Below, in pieces: positions 32,760-41,136 of a stretch of DNA of 64,000 bases. The notes beneath the pieces are model-generated. The model saw only the letters and a program-made list of their open reading frames with translations, was not told the DNA's origin and did no database searches. Numbering within the stretch: position 1 is the stretch's first letter; each line of letters opens with the position of its first letter. Position numbers and translations under genes: made by a program. Source of the stretch: Lysinibacillus sp. FSL W8-0992. Lineage in GTDB: Bacteria > Bacillota > Bacilli > Bacillales_A > Planococcaceae. Where the stretch lies: positions 248,001-312,000 of the forward strand of contig NZ_JBBOZQ010000001.1 in the NCBI RefSeq assembly GCF_038008685.1, written 5' to 3'.

Positions 32760-33065
32760 TGCAGGATTACCTCCTTGCTTCGCGGAATCACTACCTCGCT
32801 CCGCGGAATCAACCACTCTCTCCGCGAAATCACACCCTCACTTCGCGGAATCAACACCTCGCTCCGCGGAATTATCTCCTCGTTCCGCGGAATCACACCC
32901 CTGCTTCGCGGAATCAACACCTCGCTCCACGGAATTACCTCCTCAATTCGCGGAATCACACCCCTGCTTCGCGGAATCAACCCATTACTTCGCGGAATCA
33001 GCCCTACACTCTGCAAAATCATCCCATCGCTCCGAATCACTAGCTCACTCCGCGAAATCCTCTCC
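32760..33065. repeat. 21-bp tandem repeat array, about 15 units
   Basis: CGCGGAATC-type cores recur at 32760, 32781, 32802, 32823, 32844, 32865, 32886, 32907, 32928, 32949, 32970, 32991 and 33012, always 21 bases apart; the unit at 33033 has lost three bases and the last core is at 33051. The unit is close to CTTCGCGGAATCAACACCTCG. Because 21 is a multiple of three and indels come in threes, several frames on both strands stay open (for example the heptad LIPRSEV on the minus strand), but none has a ribosome site. Spacers as in CRISPR are absent. Confidence 0.9.
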
Positions 33066-33083
33066 ATAACTAATCGTTTTTAA

Positions 33084-33129
33084 GCACAAAAAAACAAGCG
33101 GTAAGCACACCATTGCTTCACCGCTCGTT
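33084..33129 (-). terminator. Terminator of the helicase operon
   Basis: Stem AACAAGCGGTAAGC / GCTTCACCGCTCGTT with one bulge, followed on the minus strand by a TTTTTTT run. It lies just past the stop of the gene ending at 33137. Confidence 0.82.
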
Positions 33130-33136
33130 CTGTCAT

Positions 33137-33883
33137 TTATAAATATTGTTCACGCCATTGTAGTTGCTCTTTTTCAGTAAGTTGCTGTTCCAGCTTTTCA
33201 TCCCATTGGTTTAGCAATGTATTCCATACTCGGACATATACAATATTTTGCTCCTTATTAAAAAGAACGAATTCTAAACAGGGGATATCATTAATCTGTT
33301 TCGCATCTGAAGTAACAATAGTTGCTACTATTTTTTGTGAGCTAGATTCTTCCTCTTCCTGCTGTAAAGCTGCAAGCATCATTTCCTCATCAAAATGTTC
33401 TTGCTGCTCAGCGTCCTTATCGACATAACGATATGGCTCAGGTAACTCATCATATTCCTCTATAGCCTCTTCTCCTACAGGAAGAATCGCTTGGTGACAT
33501 GGACTAAATAATAGCGTTGCCGTTTCGACCTCTAGCTCTTCCTCGAAAATGCCATGCTCCAATTGTTGCTCCCCTTTAGAGGTTAGTCTATAGAAACCAT
33601 CCGTTTGTTCGATAAGTCGCACGCGAGACATTAATGAAACTAAGTCCTCAATAAACAGTGGATCTACTAATAATAGCTCACTCAATTCCTGCACATTTTG
33701 AAAATTTGCTTCCTGCATGCTAATTAATAGCATTTTCATTAGGACATCCATCGTTGAGCGACGAATTGGCTCATATGTCACTTCAATCGTGCGAACCGGA
33801 ATACACCATTCAGTAGATTTCACTATTTTCACATGACGATTTTGCTGTAACTCTCGTATTAAACGCTGTTGTAATTTTAACAC
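33137..33883 (-). CDS. Uncharacterised protein with a winged-helix-like region, partner of the adjacent helicase
   Basis: A 248-residue acidic protein that I cannot assign to a named family. Residues ~40-110 (RRSTMDVLMKMLLISMQEAN ... VQELSELLLVDPLFIEDLV ... GFYRLTSKGEQQL) have the spacing of a winged helix ending in a YRLTxKG wing. A Glu-rich linker (~165-185) precedes a C-terminal region with LEFVLFNKEQNIVYVRVWN that resembles a small beta domain. It starts one base after the helicase stop, so the two are surely co-transcribed and probably act together. It may load or regulate the helicase (inference). Confidence 0.6.
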   Translation of the reverse strand: MLKLQQRLIRELQQNRHVKIVKSTEWCIPVRTIEVTYEPIRRSTMDVLMKMLLISMQEANFQNVQELSELLLVDPLFIEDLVSLMSRVRLIEQTDGFYRLTSKGEQQLEHGIFEEELEVETATLLFSPCHQAILPVGEEAIEEYDELPEPYRYVDKDAEQQEHFDEEMMLAALQQEEEESSSQKIVATIVTSDAKQINDIPCLEFVLFNKEQNIVYVRVWNTLLNQWDEKLEQQLTEKEQLQWREQYL

Positions 33884-33884
33884 C

Positions 33885-36800
33885 CTACATCACCTGTCCT
33901 TCATGATTACGTAAACCGTTGTAGGATTTCACCGTCGTTAAAAGATTGCTGTACATGTCACGTGTATCTTGATGCTTAGCACGTTTTGCAAACATATCTG
34001 CACTGCCAACAAGCATTAACAATTCACGTGCCCGAGAAAGTGCAACATTTAACCTGCGATAATCTCTCGCAAAGCCAATGTCTCCTCCCTTTGGCGTATT
34101 ACGTACCATACTAACTAATATGACATCCATCTCCATCCCCTGAAACTTATCGACAGTTCCCGTTCTAAATTGTAAATGGGGTAGCTGTAATTCCTGTTGA
34201 AGTAGACGATTAATTTTTTTCACTTGCTCGCCATAGAAGCTAATAACGCCTACACTTTTCTGTACATCCTGTGGTATGCGCCCGGCCTTTTTCGCTTCTA
34301 AAACAGCAGCATTTAAATCTGTTAAAATTCGGCGGATTGTTTGTAGTTCCCCCTCATTATAACGACTCGTACCACCTTTAACTTGTTCCTCTAAAAATGG
34401 TTTTTCAGTTGGCATATCAATCCATAGTAAATGATCATCTCGATTGACGAAATGTCCTTCTAAGCCATGGTCACGCGCTATATCAGAATCCGGTAAACCG
34501 CATTGCAGACCACTCTCTTCCTTGGCGTAAAAAGGTGTAATACTATGCATGATTTTTTCATGCATACGGTATTGTAATGCGAGCATTTGCTTATGTGTTG
34601 GCGGTAAGTTATTAAATAACCGCTCGAATAACGATTCACGCAGCAAGCTTTTTAGCTCTTGTGCACCATCAAAGTTTGGATTTTCTTCTAACATGCCCTT
34701 CAATGTTTCCTCTAGCGTATCATCACCAAGAAGTGGTGGTAGCTGATGATGGTCACCCACTAAAATGACTTTTTTGCCCTTAAGCATTGGTAATAATAGC
34801 TCTGGAGGTGTCGCCTTGGATACTTCGTCAATGATGACAACATCAAAGGTAGGATAGTTTTCCATAAATTCCTTACTTGCAGAAGCAACGCATGTTGTTC
34901 CGATAACATTGGCATGACGCACATATAATTTACGAATTTCATCTAAATCATATTCTGTTGCGTTTTGTAACTTATCACGCCATTGCTCTTGCAATTTCTT
35001 ACGTAGAGGTAGCTGCTGTTCTTTACGATGTAGCTCTTCTAAGCTTTCATTTGTCGTTTGAATAGTTTCTTTTACTTCCTCATATGTGCGCTCTGGCGTA
35101 GATTGTAGCAATGTTGTTAACGCAGTTAGTTGTTTTTCCTTTTTTAGCCCTTCTACATTTATATCTTTAATCTTTTCTTCTAATTGTGCTAGCTGTTCCT
35201 CAACCTCAACTAAGCTTGCCTTTGCTGTTTGTTGTGCTGCTTTCTTAGGCACAAGTTGTGTGTTAGCTTGCTCAACGGCCTGAAGCTGTTGACGGGCTGT
35301 TTGTAGAGCGGTTTGTGTATTAGATACTAGCATTTTCAACTGTTCCACTGATTCTTCTGGCATAATATCAGCTTGGAATGTATCAGCGAGTTGCTGTAGA
35401 CGCTCGGTATGTTTAATATATGGCTGTAATTGGCGTTGCAAGCTTTGTACATCGAAGCTTGTTATGGCACATTCTTGATGTATTAAACTACTAATATTTT
35501 TACGTAGTGACTCAAATTCCCGATCTTTATGATCCTGTTGTTGTCGAAGCGCCATCCCCTTTTGCCAAACAAAATCGCGACGCATATAGAGCCCTAGTAA
35601 ATAGCTTTCTACCTGTTCGATAGGAGGTGTTTGCCCTTCTTGAAACGACTCATTTAGCTGCGCAAATACACCCGTTAAATTTTTTAATGAGAACGATTGA
35701 ACAGGCTGTTGACGACTTTTAGCTAACGCTCGTTCTTTCTCCTCAGGCGTTACCATTGTTTCAAGCTTTGCAATCGCTTTTTGTAATCGGGAATTTATTG
35801 TTGCCCAGGCTTCTAAATCTTTCGCATCCTCTAAATGCTCTAATCGTCCAATTTGTTGAGCTAAAATGTGCGTAGGACGTATTTGATAATGCTCTAAAAA
35901 GCGTTGAATACGATCAAAGGACGTTAACGTACCAATATATTGTTGTCCTTCCTTCATTAAAAGCAATCGCTTATTTTCTTGTTCATATTTTAGTTGAATA
36001 TCTTGAAACTGCGATGTCAGCTCCTGCTTTTCTACAAGTAATTCTTTATATTGAATAGCAGCTTGCCATTGTTCTATTTTATGGGTGCAATCTTGAATCG
36101 TTTGTTGTAGCTGTTCAAGCGAATCATAATCAGATAAAATTTGTTCTTGCGATTGTATAGCAGACTCTAGTTGTGCTAGCTGTTTCTCAAGAAGCTCTTT
36201 TTGCTCTTCACTAGATTCTTTTTCTGCTTTTGCCGTTTTCAAATCCTTTTTTAACGATTGAATCTCTTTTTGCAAAATTGGTTCGTCTATTGCCGCCTGT
36301 TCCTTAGCAGCGATTTCCTTAACTAGCTCCTCAAGCCATGTCTCAAGCTTTTGCCGCTCGTCCACTGCTTTTAAAATACTTGCCTTCAATTCTTGTTCAC
36401 GCTCAGCAAAAGCGATAATTTCTTCTTCAACAGAAGCTAATGTTTGTTCGCGCCAATGAAGGGCAACATTTTCCTCAATGAATTTTTTTCCCTCTTCTTC
36501 AATACTTTCTGTTCGACCATACCGTAAAATTCGAATTTCTTGATTGGAGAGAAGTCTTCCTAATGCATTATCAACAGCTAAATTTGACTGTGATGCAACG
36601 AGTGTTTTCAATCCTGCTTTTACATTTTGCTGGCATATTTCTGAAATAACCGTTGTTTTCCCAGTCCCCGGTGGCCCTTGAATCACATATAAATCTTCAA
36701 TAGATAGGGCTCCGATTACCGCTTTACGTTGATATTCATTTAAATTATTATGAAACTCAATATCATCTCTCAGCTTTGCAGTGCGGACAGTTGGGCGTTT

Positions 36801-37667
36801 TTCAAATAAAATCGTCTCTAGACTAGCATTAACTGCTTCGCCTTTTTCTAGCTTCGTAAAGCCATTGCGTAAGCGTCGAATTTGACTTAGTGTTGCAAAA
36901 TTACTAAAGCTTGCTTGTTTTGAGCGCAAGTTTAACTGATCTTTACGAGCCTGATCCTGTGCAAAAGGCTTTAAATCAATTTCCACTGTTTGCTTGCCAG
37001 CATTCGATTTTAATACTTGTCCGATTTCGCCACGTACCCCTTGGATGCTAACACTTAAACCTTCGAGTTGCTTCCATTCCTTCGCTTTTACATATGGACA
37101 TACAAGCGTTAAACGTGAAAAGTCTTCATTGAAGTAGCTTTGTTTAAATTCCGTATGAATATCATCAATTGTTGCATCACGTTCTTGGATTTTTAAATAG
37201 CCTTCCCAACTTGCAATACGCTTTTTCACATATTCGGTGCGTTCTTCAGCAATCGGTAGTTCTCTTATTTTCGTATGAAGGTCAAGCGGGATACCTGCGC
37301 CATTATTAGGCTTTGTTATAAATTGCAATGCAGCCGGTAAGCGGCGATTCGTACTTATTGGACCTCGCATATGTACAAAACGAATATTTGTTGCTAATAA
37401 CCCTTCCACTTTTAGCACACAATCCATAATTGCCGTTTTTCCGGCAAGTACACTATCTAACTTTTCATTGTGCTCTGCATTAAAATAAATCGATAAAAAC
37501 GTTTCGCCAATTGTTTTGGCTTTTCTTTTTTCAATATAGACAGTAACTGTTTTTTGTAAAGCAAAAAAGGCATGCTCGTTTGCTGAGCATTCCTCTACCG
37601 CCTCCTTCGCCTTATTCGTCAAAATTAAATTACAGCGTTGTTTCTCTAGTAAAGCGATGTTCTGCAT
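33885..37667 (-). CDS. Large SF1 (UPF1/DNA2-like) helicase with coiled-coil insertion
   Basis: A 1260-residue AAA/SF1 protein. Walker A is VIQGPPGTGKTTVIS (~329-343), the Walker B/DEAD-equivalent is VVIIDEVSKATPPELLLP (~942-959), followed by VILVGDHHQLPPL, LQYRMHEKIM (~1050) and the C-terminal motifs VDKFQGMEMDVILVS and YRRLNVALSRARELL. Between motifs I and II lies a Gln/Glu/Leu-rich coiled-coil insertion of about 600 residues, much longer than in UPF1. An N-terminal ~300-residue region has no motif I recognise. AAGGAGGG precedes the ATG. It probably acts on DNA or RNA with the small downstream partner; the exact process is unknown. Confidence 0.85.
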   Translation of the reverse strand: MQNIALLEKQRCNLILTNKAKEAVEECSANEHAFFALQKTVTVYIEKRKAKTIGETFLSIYFNAEHNEKLDSVLAGKTAIMDCVLKVEGLLATNIRFVHMRGPISTNRRLPAALQFITKPNNGAGIPLDLHTKIRELPIAEERTEYVKKRIASWEGYLKIQERDATIDDIHTEFKQSYFNEDFSRLTLVCPYVKAKEWKQLEGLSVSIQGVRGEIGQVLKSNAGKQTVEIDLKPFAQDQARKDQLNLRSKQASFSNFATLSQIRRLRNGFTKLEKGEAVNASLETILFEKRPTVRTAKLRDDIEFHNNLNEYQRKAVIGALSIEDLYVIQGPPGTGKTTVISEICQQNVKAGLKTLVASQSNLAVDNALGRLLSNQEIRILRYGRTESIEEEGKKFIEENVALHWREQTLASVEEEIIAFAEREQELKASILKAVDERQKLETWLEELVKEIAAKEQAAIDEPILQKEIQSLKKDLKTAKAEKESSEEQKELLEKQLAQLESAIQSQEQILSDYDSLEQLQQTIQDCTHKIEQWQAAIQYKELLVEKQELTSQFQDIQLKYEQENKRLLLMKEGQQYIGTLTSFDRIQRFLEHYQIRPTHILAQQIGRLEHLEDAKDLEAWATINSRLQKAIAKLETMVTPEEKERALAKSRQQPVQSFSLKNLTGVFAQLNESFQEGQTPPIEQVESYLLGLYMRRDFVWQKGMALRQQQDHKDREFESLRKNISSLIHQECAITSFDVQSLQRQLQPYIKHTERLQQLADTFQADIMPEESVEQLKMLVSNTQTALQTARQQLQAVEQANTQLVPKKAAQQTAKASLVEVEEQLAQLEEKIKDINVEGLKKEKQLTALTTLLQSTPERTYEEVKETIQTTNESLEELHRKEQQLPLRKKLQEQWRDKLQNATEYDLDEIRKLYVRHANVIGTTCVASASKEFMENYPTFDVVIIDEVSKATPPELLLPMLKGKKVILVGDHHQLPPLLGDDTLEETLKGMLEENPNFDGAQELKSLLRESLFERLFNNLPPTHKQMLALQYRMHEKIMHSITPFYAKEESGLQCGLPDSDIARDHGLEGHFVNRDDHLLWIDMPTEKPFLEEQVKGGTSRYNEGELQTIRRILTDLNAAVLEAKKAGRIPQDVQKSVGVISFYGEQVKKINRLLQQELQLPHLQFRTGTVDKFQGMEMDVILVSMVRNTPKGGDIGFARDYRRLNVALSRARELLMLVGSADMFAKRAKHQDTRDMYSNLLTTVKSYNGLRNHEGQVM

Positions 37668-37732
37668 GAGCTGCCCTCCTTTCCGAATTCACTAAAGTAT
37701 TATTTTATCATATCGTAAATGGAATCTTGCAA

Positions 37733-37777
37733 AGAAAAATCCCCTGCACAGTGATTTCCTTCCACTGTACAAGGGAT
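37733..37777 (-). terminator. Terminator of the FMN reductase gene
   Basis: Stem ATCCCCTGCACAGTG / CACTGTACAAGGGAT with two mismatches and a TTTTTCTTT tail on the minus strand. It lies 35 bases past the stop at 37812 and upstream of the helicase promoter. Confidence 0.8.
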
Positions 37778-37811
37778 CAATACTTATTGGTACCGACAAT
37801 AGGACATATCT

Positions 37812-38372
37812 TTAATGTTGGTCTATTGTTTCTTTCGGTAATGTTTTACTCATTTCACAGTACTGAACGAAAACACGTGCCATTTCACGTAAACGATTAT
37901 GAACATCCTCGTCTACAATTACATTATTTGCATCAAAATGTGATGTATGCGTATATACATAGTTTGGTGTCACAAGTGCACGGAAGTAATCTAAAATAGG
38001 CTTTAATTGGTTCTCAACTACTAAATGGTGCTGATATGTGCCACCATTCGCTACGATAGATACTGGCTTATAACGCATTGTTTTCGGATGTAAAAAATCA
38101 AAAGCATTTTTCAATACACCTGGAATTGAAGCTTGGAAAATCGGAGTTGCAATAATATACGCATCCGCTTCTTCAAACTTTTGAATCATTTTTTTCATAT
38201 CTTCATTTAATGGTGAGCCATCGACAATTTGATGTTTATATTCACTAAAATGCATAATTTCTAAATCGAAACTAGCATCGAAATCTTTAATATAACGCTC
38301 TACTTGCTCTAAAATAGCACCAGTTTTACGCCCAAACATTGTGCCATCAACGAGTAAAATTTTCATATTCAT
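37812..38372 (-). CDS. NADPH-dependent FMN reductase family protein
   Basis: A 186-residue flavodoxin-fold reductase. KILLVDGTMFGRKTG (~3-17) gives the FMN phosphate loop, AYIIATPIFQASIPGVLKNAFD (~75-96, split motif TPIFQASIPG) binds the isoalloxazine ring, and KPVSIVANGG (~106-115) is the third conserved block. Likely an azo- or quinone-reductase-type enzyme using NAD(P)H. The start is either ATG 38372 or ATG 38366; GGAGG lies 4 or 10 bases ahead, so both are possible. It is not in an obvious operon. Confidence 0.85.
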   Translation of the reverse strand: MNMKILLVDGTMFGRKTGAILEQVERYIKDFDASFDLEIMHFSEYKHQIVDGSPLNEDMKKMIQKFEEADAYIIATPIFQASIPGVLKNAFDFLHPKTMRYKPVSIVANGGTYQHHLVVENQLKPILDYFRALVTPNYVYTHTSHFDANNVIVDEDVHNRLREMARVFVQYCEMSKTLPKETIDQH

Positions 38373-38497
38373 TTTGCCTCCACATTCATCTTCTACAATA
38401 ATATTGTAACAAATGAATAGTGGCTCGGGAAGAATTGTAATAGTCAAAACAATAAATTCAGTCTTTAGACGGAATGCTATATTTAATGGAAAGACGA

Positions 38498-38692
38498 CTA
38501 TTTTTCATCGTGTCGATTAAATGTCACTTCTTTATCTACCACAGTTTCTTCCACTTTATATTTATCTCGATTTATAATGACCTCTCGATTTACCTTGCGC
38601 TCTGCATCAGACACATCTAAGCCTTTAAGCTTTTGCCAATTAAATAACTCTTCACGCGTAAATTCATCTTGTGCCACAGTTGGAAAATCCAT
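38498..38692 (-). CDS. Small uncharacterised protein, 64 residues
   Basis: A 64-residue hydrophilic protein starting MDFPTVAQDEFTREELFNWQ, then LKGLDVSDAERKVNRE and ending in many charged residues (VDKEVTFNRHDEK). There is no signal peptide, membrane span or motif I recognise. It starts 12 bases after the stop of the NAD(P)-binding gene on the same strand, and AGGA lies within that gap, so co-transcription is likely. Composition is ordinary for the region. It may be a small cytosolic factor; function unknown. Confidence 0.6.
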   Translation of the reverse strand: MDFPTVAQDEFTREELFNWQKLKGLDVSDAERKVNREVIINRDKYKVEETVVDKEVTFNRHDEK

Positions 38693-38704
38693 TTTCGCTA
38701 AGTC

Positions 38705-39343
38705 CTATGATGGATAAATTGTCACCGGCTGTTTCTTTCCATGTAAACCAATAACGATCATTGATTTGGCAACTTGCGAGGACTCAATAGAGCGCAAACG
38801 CTTTAATGGTCCTATTAATAAAGGTTTAGCAAGTTTTATTAGCTTTTCTCCTACCTTTTCGCCAAAACGAAATTCATCGCGCTGTCCTACTAAAAGAGAG
38901 GGACGAATAATGGATAGACGCTGTAAGCCTAGCTCTATTAATGCATGCTCAAGCTTCCATTTCACACGATTATAGTAAAATCGAGATCGCTCATTGGCAC
39001 CCATAGCTGTAATGACAAGCATATGCGGAATCCCTTGCTTTTTCGCCAATGAGGCAATGGCTAGTGGATATTCAAAATCAACTTTTTCAAACGCCTCACG
39101 TGATCCAGCCTTTTTAATCGTTGTACCTAAACAACAAAATAACTCATGGGCAAATTCAATATCTTTTTCTTCTAATGTATCGAAGTTTCGAATTTTCACC
39201 TCTAACTTCGGGTGCTTATATTGTAGCTCTCGTCGTGCTATAACGATGACCGAAACATATTCATCATTGTCACATAACTGTTCTATTAGTGAACTACCTG
39301 TTAATCCAGTAGCCCCTACAACAATTGCCGAACGCATGCCCAA
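38705..39343 (-). CDS. NAD(P)H-binding Rossmann protein (TIP30/HTATIP2-like)
   Basis: A ~212-residue atypical SDR. IVVGATGLTGSSLIEQL (~8-24) is the nucleotide-binding loop, CCLGTTIKKAGS (~69-80) and FEKVDFEYP follow, LVITAMGAN is the central strand and YYNRVKWKLEHAL (~120-132) carries the YxxxK pair. Such proteins bind NADPH; their substrates are usually unknown. Three starts compete: GGGGGA is 7 bases before the TTG at 39343, only 1-2 before the ATG at 39349, and 13 before the ATG at 39337. The TTG is preferred on spacing. Confidence 0.8.
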   Translation of the reverse strand: MGMRSAIVVGATGLTGSSLIEQLCDNDEYVSVIVIARRELQYKHPKLEVKIRNFDTLEEKDIEFAHELFCCLGTTIKKAGSREAFEKVDFEYPLAIASLAKKQGIPHMLVITAMGANERSRFYYNRVKWKLEHALIELGLQRLSIIRPSLLVGQRDEFRFGEKVGEKLIKLAKPLLIGPLKRLRSIESSQVAKSMIVIGLHGKKQPVTIYPS

Positions 39344-39367
39344 TTTCATTCCCCCTTTGAGAAAGTC

Positions 39368-39430
39368 TTATATTTGCTCCACAAAGACGATTTCTATGTA
39401 TGTATCATCAATAATGAGAACTAGCTTCAT
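39368..39430 (-). CDS. Possible 20-residue leader peptide
   Basis: A 20-codon frame (MKLVLIIDDTYIEI...) with GAGGA eight bases before its ATG, ending 25 bases before the NAD(P)-binding gene. It may be a leader peptide or chance. Nothing else coding is seen in the 235-base gap up to 39579. Confidence 0.25.
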   Translation of the reverse strand: MKLVLIIDDTYIEIVFVEQI

Positions 39431-39578
39431 TTTGCATGTCCTCTCTACTATTCATCGGTATAGCAAAGTCAATTTTTAAAGTTTCATCTCATACATTATT
39501 TATCTAATGTTAATTTTTACACATACTTGCCCAATTTTCACCATAATTTAAATAGACAGATGAAAGGATGGGATACAT

Positions 39579-40625
39579 TTGCAAAACGAAACACAAACAA
39601 TTAAACCGAAAAAATCGATTGTTTTCATAATTGAAAGCTGTATTGATAAAGGGCTGTATCCTTTTGAACGAGTTGCAACATTAGCTAAGTTGCTTGGACA
39701 AGAGGAAGTTTTCATATTCGTAAAAACCCCTTCAAATGATGGGATTCAAATTTTAATGAATCACAATCTTTCACCAATACTATTCGATCACTTCGACGAA
39801 TTACCTAAGCAAATAAAAGCGATACAACCTGATTTAATTGTTAGGGATGGTCGTAACTCAGAAAGCTGGCAAGTGGAGAATTTACGGCCATTTTGCAAAA
39901 CGATTATTCATTTTGATGATTTTGGTGATGGTGGCCAAGCCTGTGACTGTGTATTACTAGCACTCTATCAAGAAGTTAAAGATTATATGCCTTCCCATTA
40001 TATTGGTGGCAGTTTCGTCTTTGCATTACCTGAAGCTTATCAGCATGCAGAACAATTACCTGATCTTAAAACACCAGAAAATCCTCCTCATATTGTTGTT
40101 GCTTTCGAGGATGGGGACGAGCATAACTTAACATATCGTACTCTTCGACACCTAACCCAGCTACAAATCCCACTACAAATTACAGTAATGATAGATGAAA
40201 GTTATCGACATGCGACTGACGACTTGCAAATGATGGTTTTAAGTCGTCGGAATACTGCCATTTTGCGTGATAAAGACGCACTCCTTAAATTATTACCCAA
40301 AGCTGATGTCATAATTTGCAATGCTAATTACACACCATATAAGATTGCTTCCTATGGCGTGCCATGTATTACGCTCGCACAGACAGAAAATGAGCTATTA
40401 CACGCTTTCCCTCGTGAGCATAATGGCTTTATACATCTTGGCCTCGGGCGTAAAATGAAACAATCACAAATACAAAATGCTGTTATGGAGTTTTTATTGC
40501 ATGAGGCGCGCAGTGAACGTGCTGTGAAAAAACAGCGCCAGCTGAATGTCGCTAGCAATAACAAAACGCTTGAATCTTTATTACTTGATTTCGCTTATGA
40601 TCGACATAATATCGCTTCAACTTAG
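39579..40625 (+). CDS. PseG/SpsG-like GT-B-fold protein
   Basis: A 348-residue protein. KKSIVFIIESCIDKG and the region PDLIVRDGRNSESW (~88-101), KTIIHFDDFGDGGQACDCVL (~109-128) and HYIGGSFVFAL (~139-149) resemble the RDG/IDD...ADxxxN...YxGxxY pattern of PseG and B. subtilis SpsG, nucleotide-sugar hydrolases of the GT-B fold used in nonulosonic acid or spore-coat glycan synthesis. The C-terminal ADVIICNANYTPYKIASYGVP matches the nucleotide-binding half. No pse/sps neighbours are present. The start is TTG at 39579 with AAAGGA upstream. Function is inferred from fold only. Confidence 0.6.
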   Translation: MQNETQTIKPKKSIVFIIESCIDKGLYPFERVATLAKLLGQEEVFIFVKTPSNDGIQILMNHNLSPILFDHFDELPKQIKAIQPDLIVRDGRNSESWQVENLRPFCKTIIHFDDFGDGGQACDCVLLALYQEVKDYMPSHYIGGSFVFALPEAYQHAEQLPDLKTPENPPHIVVAFEDGDEHNLTYRTLRHLTQLQIPLQITVMIDESYRHATDDLQMMVLSRRNTAILRDKDALLKLLPKADVIICNANYTPYKIASYGVPCITLAQTENELLHAFPREHNGFIHLGLGRKMKQSQIQNAVMEFLLHEARSERAVKKQRQLNVASNNKTLESLLLDFAYDRHNIAST

Positions 40626-40853
40626 TGATTCTTTTAAGGTGAATATGATACAATATATTAGAATTTTTCACTTTCGTATTTCCCCTGCTTCTAGTTGAAT
40701 GTATCCAATACAAAGTAGGCTAGAATATTTGAGGAATCTCAACGCATCAGTACCCGATTAATTTTAACAATTGAGCGGTGGGGGATGACAAAACCTCCAT
40801 CGCTTTTACACGCTTTCGTAATAAAAAATAAACTAATAAAGGAGCCAAGTATC

Positions 40854-41039
40854 ATGCCATCAAAAAGCGATATTGAATATCAAATCAAAGAATTAAAAAT
40901 GGATTATATGAATTTACAAGGTGACATCGAAAAACTTGAATCTACAGGCCATAACGACCAAGTCGCAAATGCTGAGCAACGCCTTGCTAACATGGAAGCA
41001 AAGCTAGCAGAATTAAATAAACAACTAGCAGAGCTATAA
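40854..41039 (+). CDS. SE1832-family small coiled-coil protein
   Basis: A 61-residue protein: MPSKSDIEYQIKELKMDY, then NLQGDIEKLESTG and a heptad-rich end (ANMEAKLAELNKQLAEL). It matches the SE1832 family of conserved Bacillales proteins, which are short, charged and coiled-coil, with no known function. AAAGGAG lies 9 bases before the ATG at 40854; a frame open from 40785 would add 23 unsupported residues. It precedes the ABC-F gene by about 100 bases on the same strand. Confidence 0.8.
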   Translation: MPSKSDIEYQIKELKMDYMNLQGDIEKLESTGHNDQVANAEQRLANMEAKLAELNKQLAEL

Positions 41040-41136
41040 TGAATTCGCATCGTGCCAACTGTTATGTTGTAGCAGTAGCATTGTGATTCATCTATTTATA
41101 CAGACCTAATCGAATTATTTTGGAGGAACAACATAT

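Noticed and set aside
32760..33065. CRISPR array or repeat-protein gene in the 21-bp repeats
   Set aside because: Units are contiguous with no unique spacers, there are no cas genes, and none of the four long open frames has a ribosome-binding site; open frames follow from the 21-base period.
33137..37667. Anti-phage defence system
   Set aside because: Apart from a helicase with an unusual insertion there are no nuclease, toxin, sensor or mobile genes near it, so defence is only a possibility and is not called.
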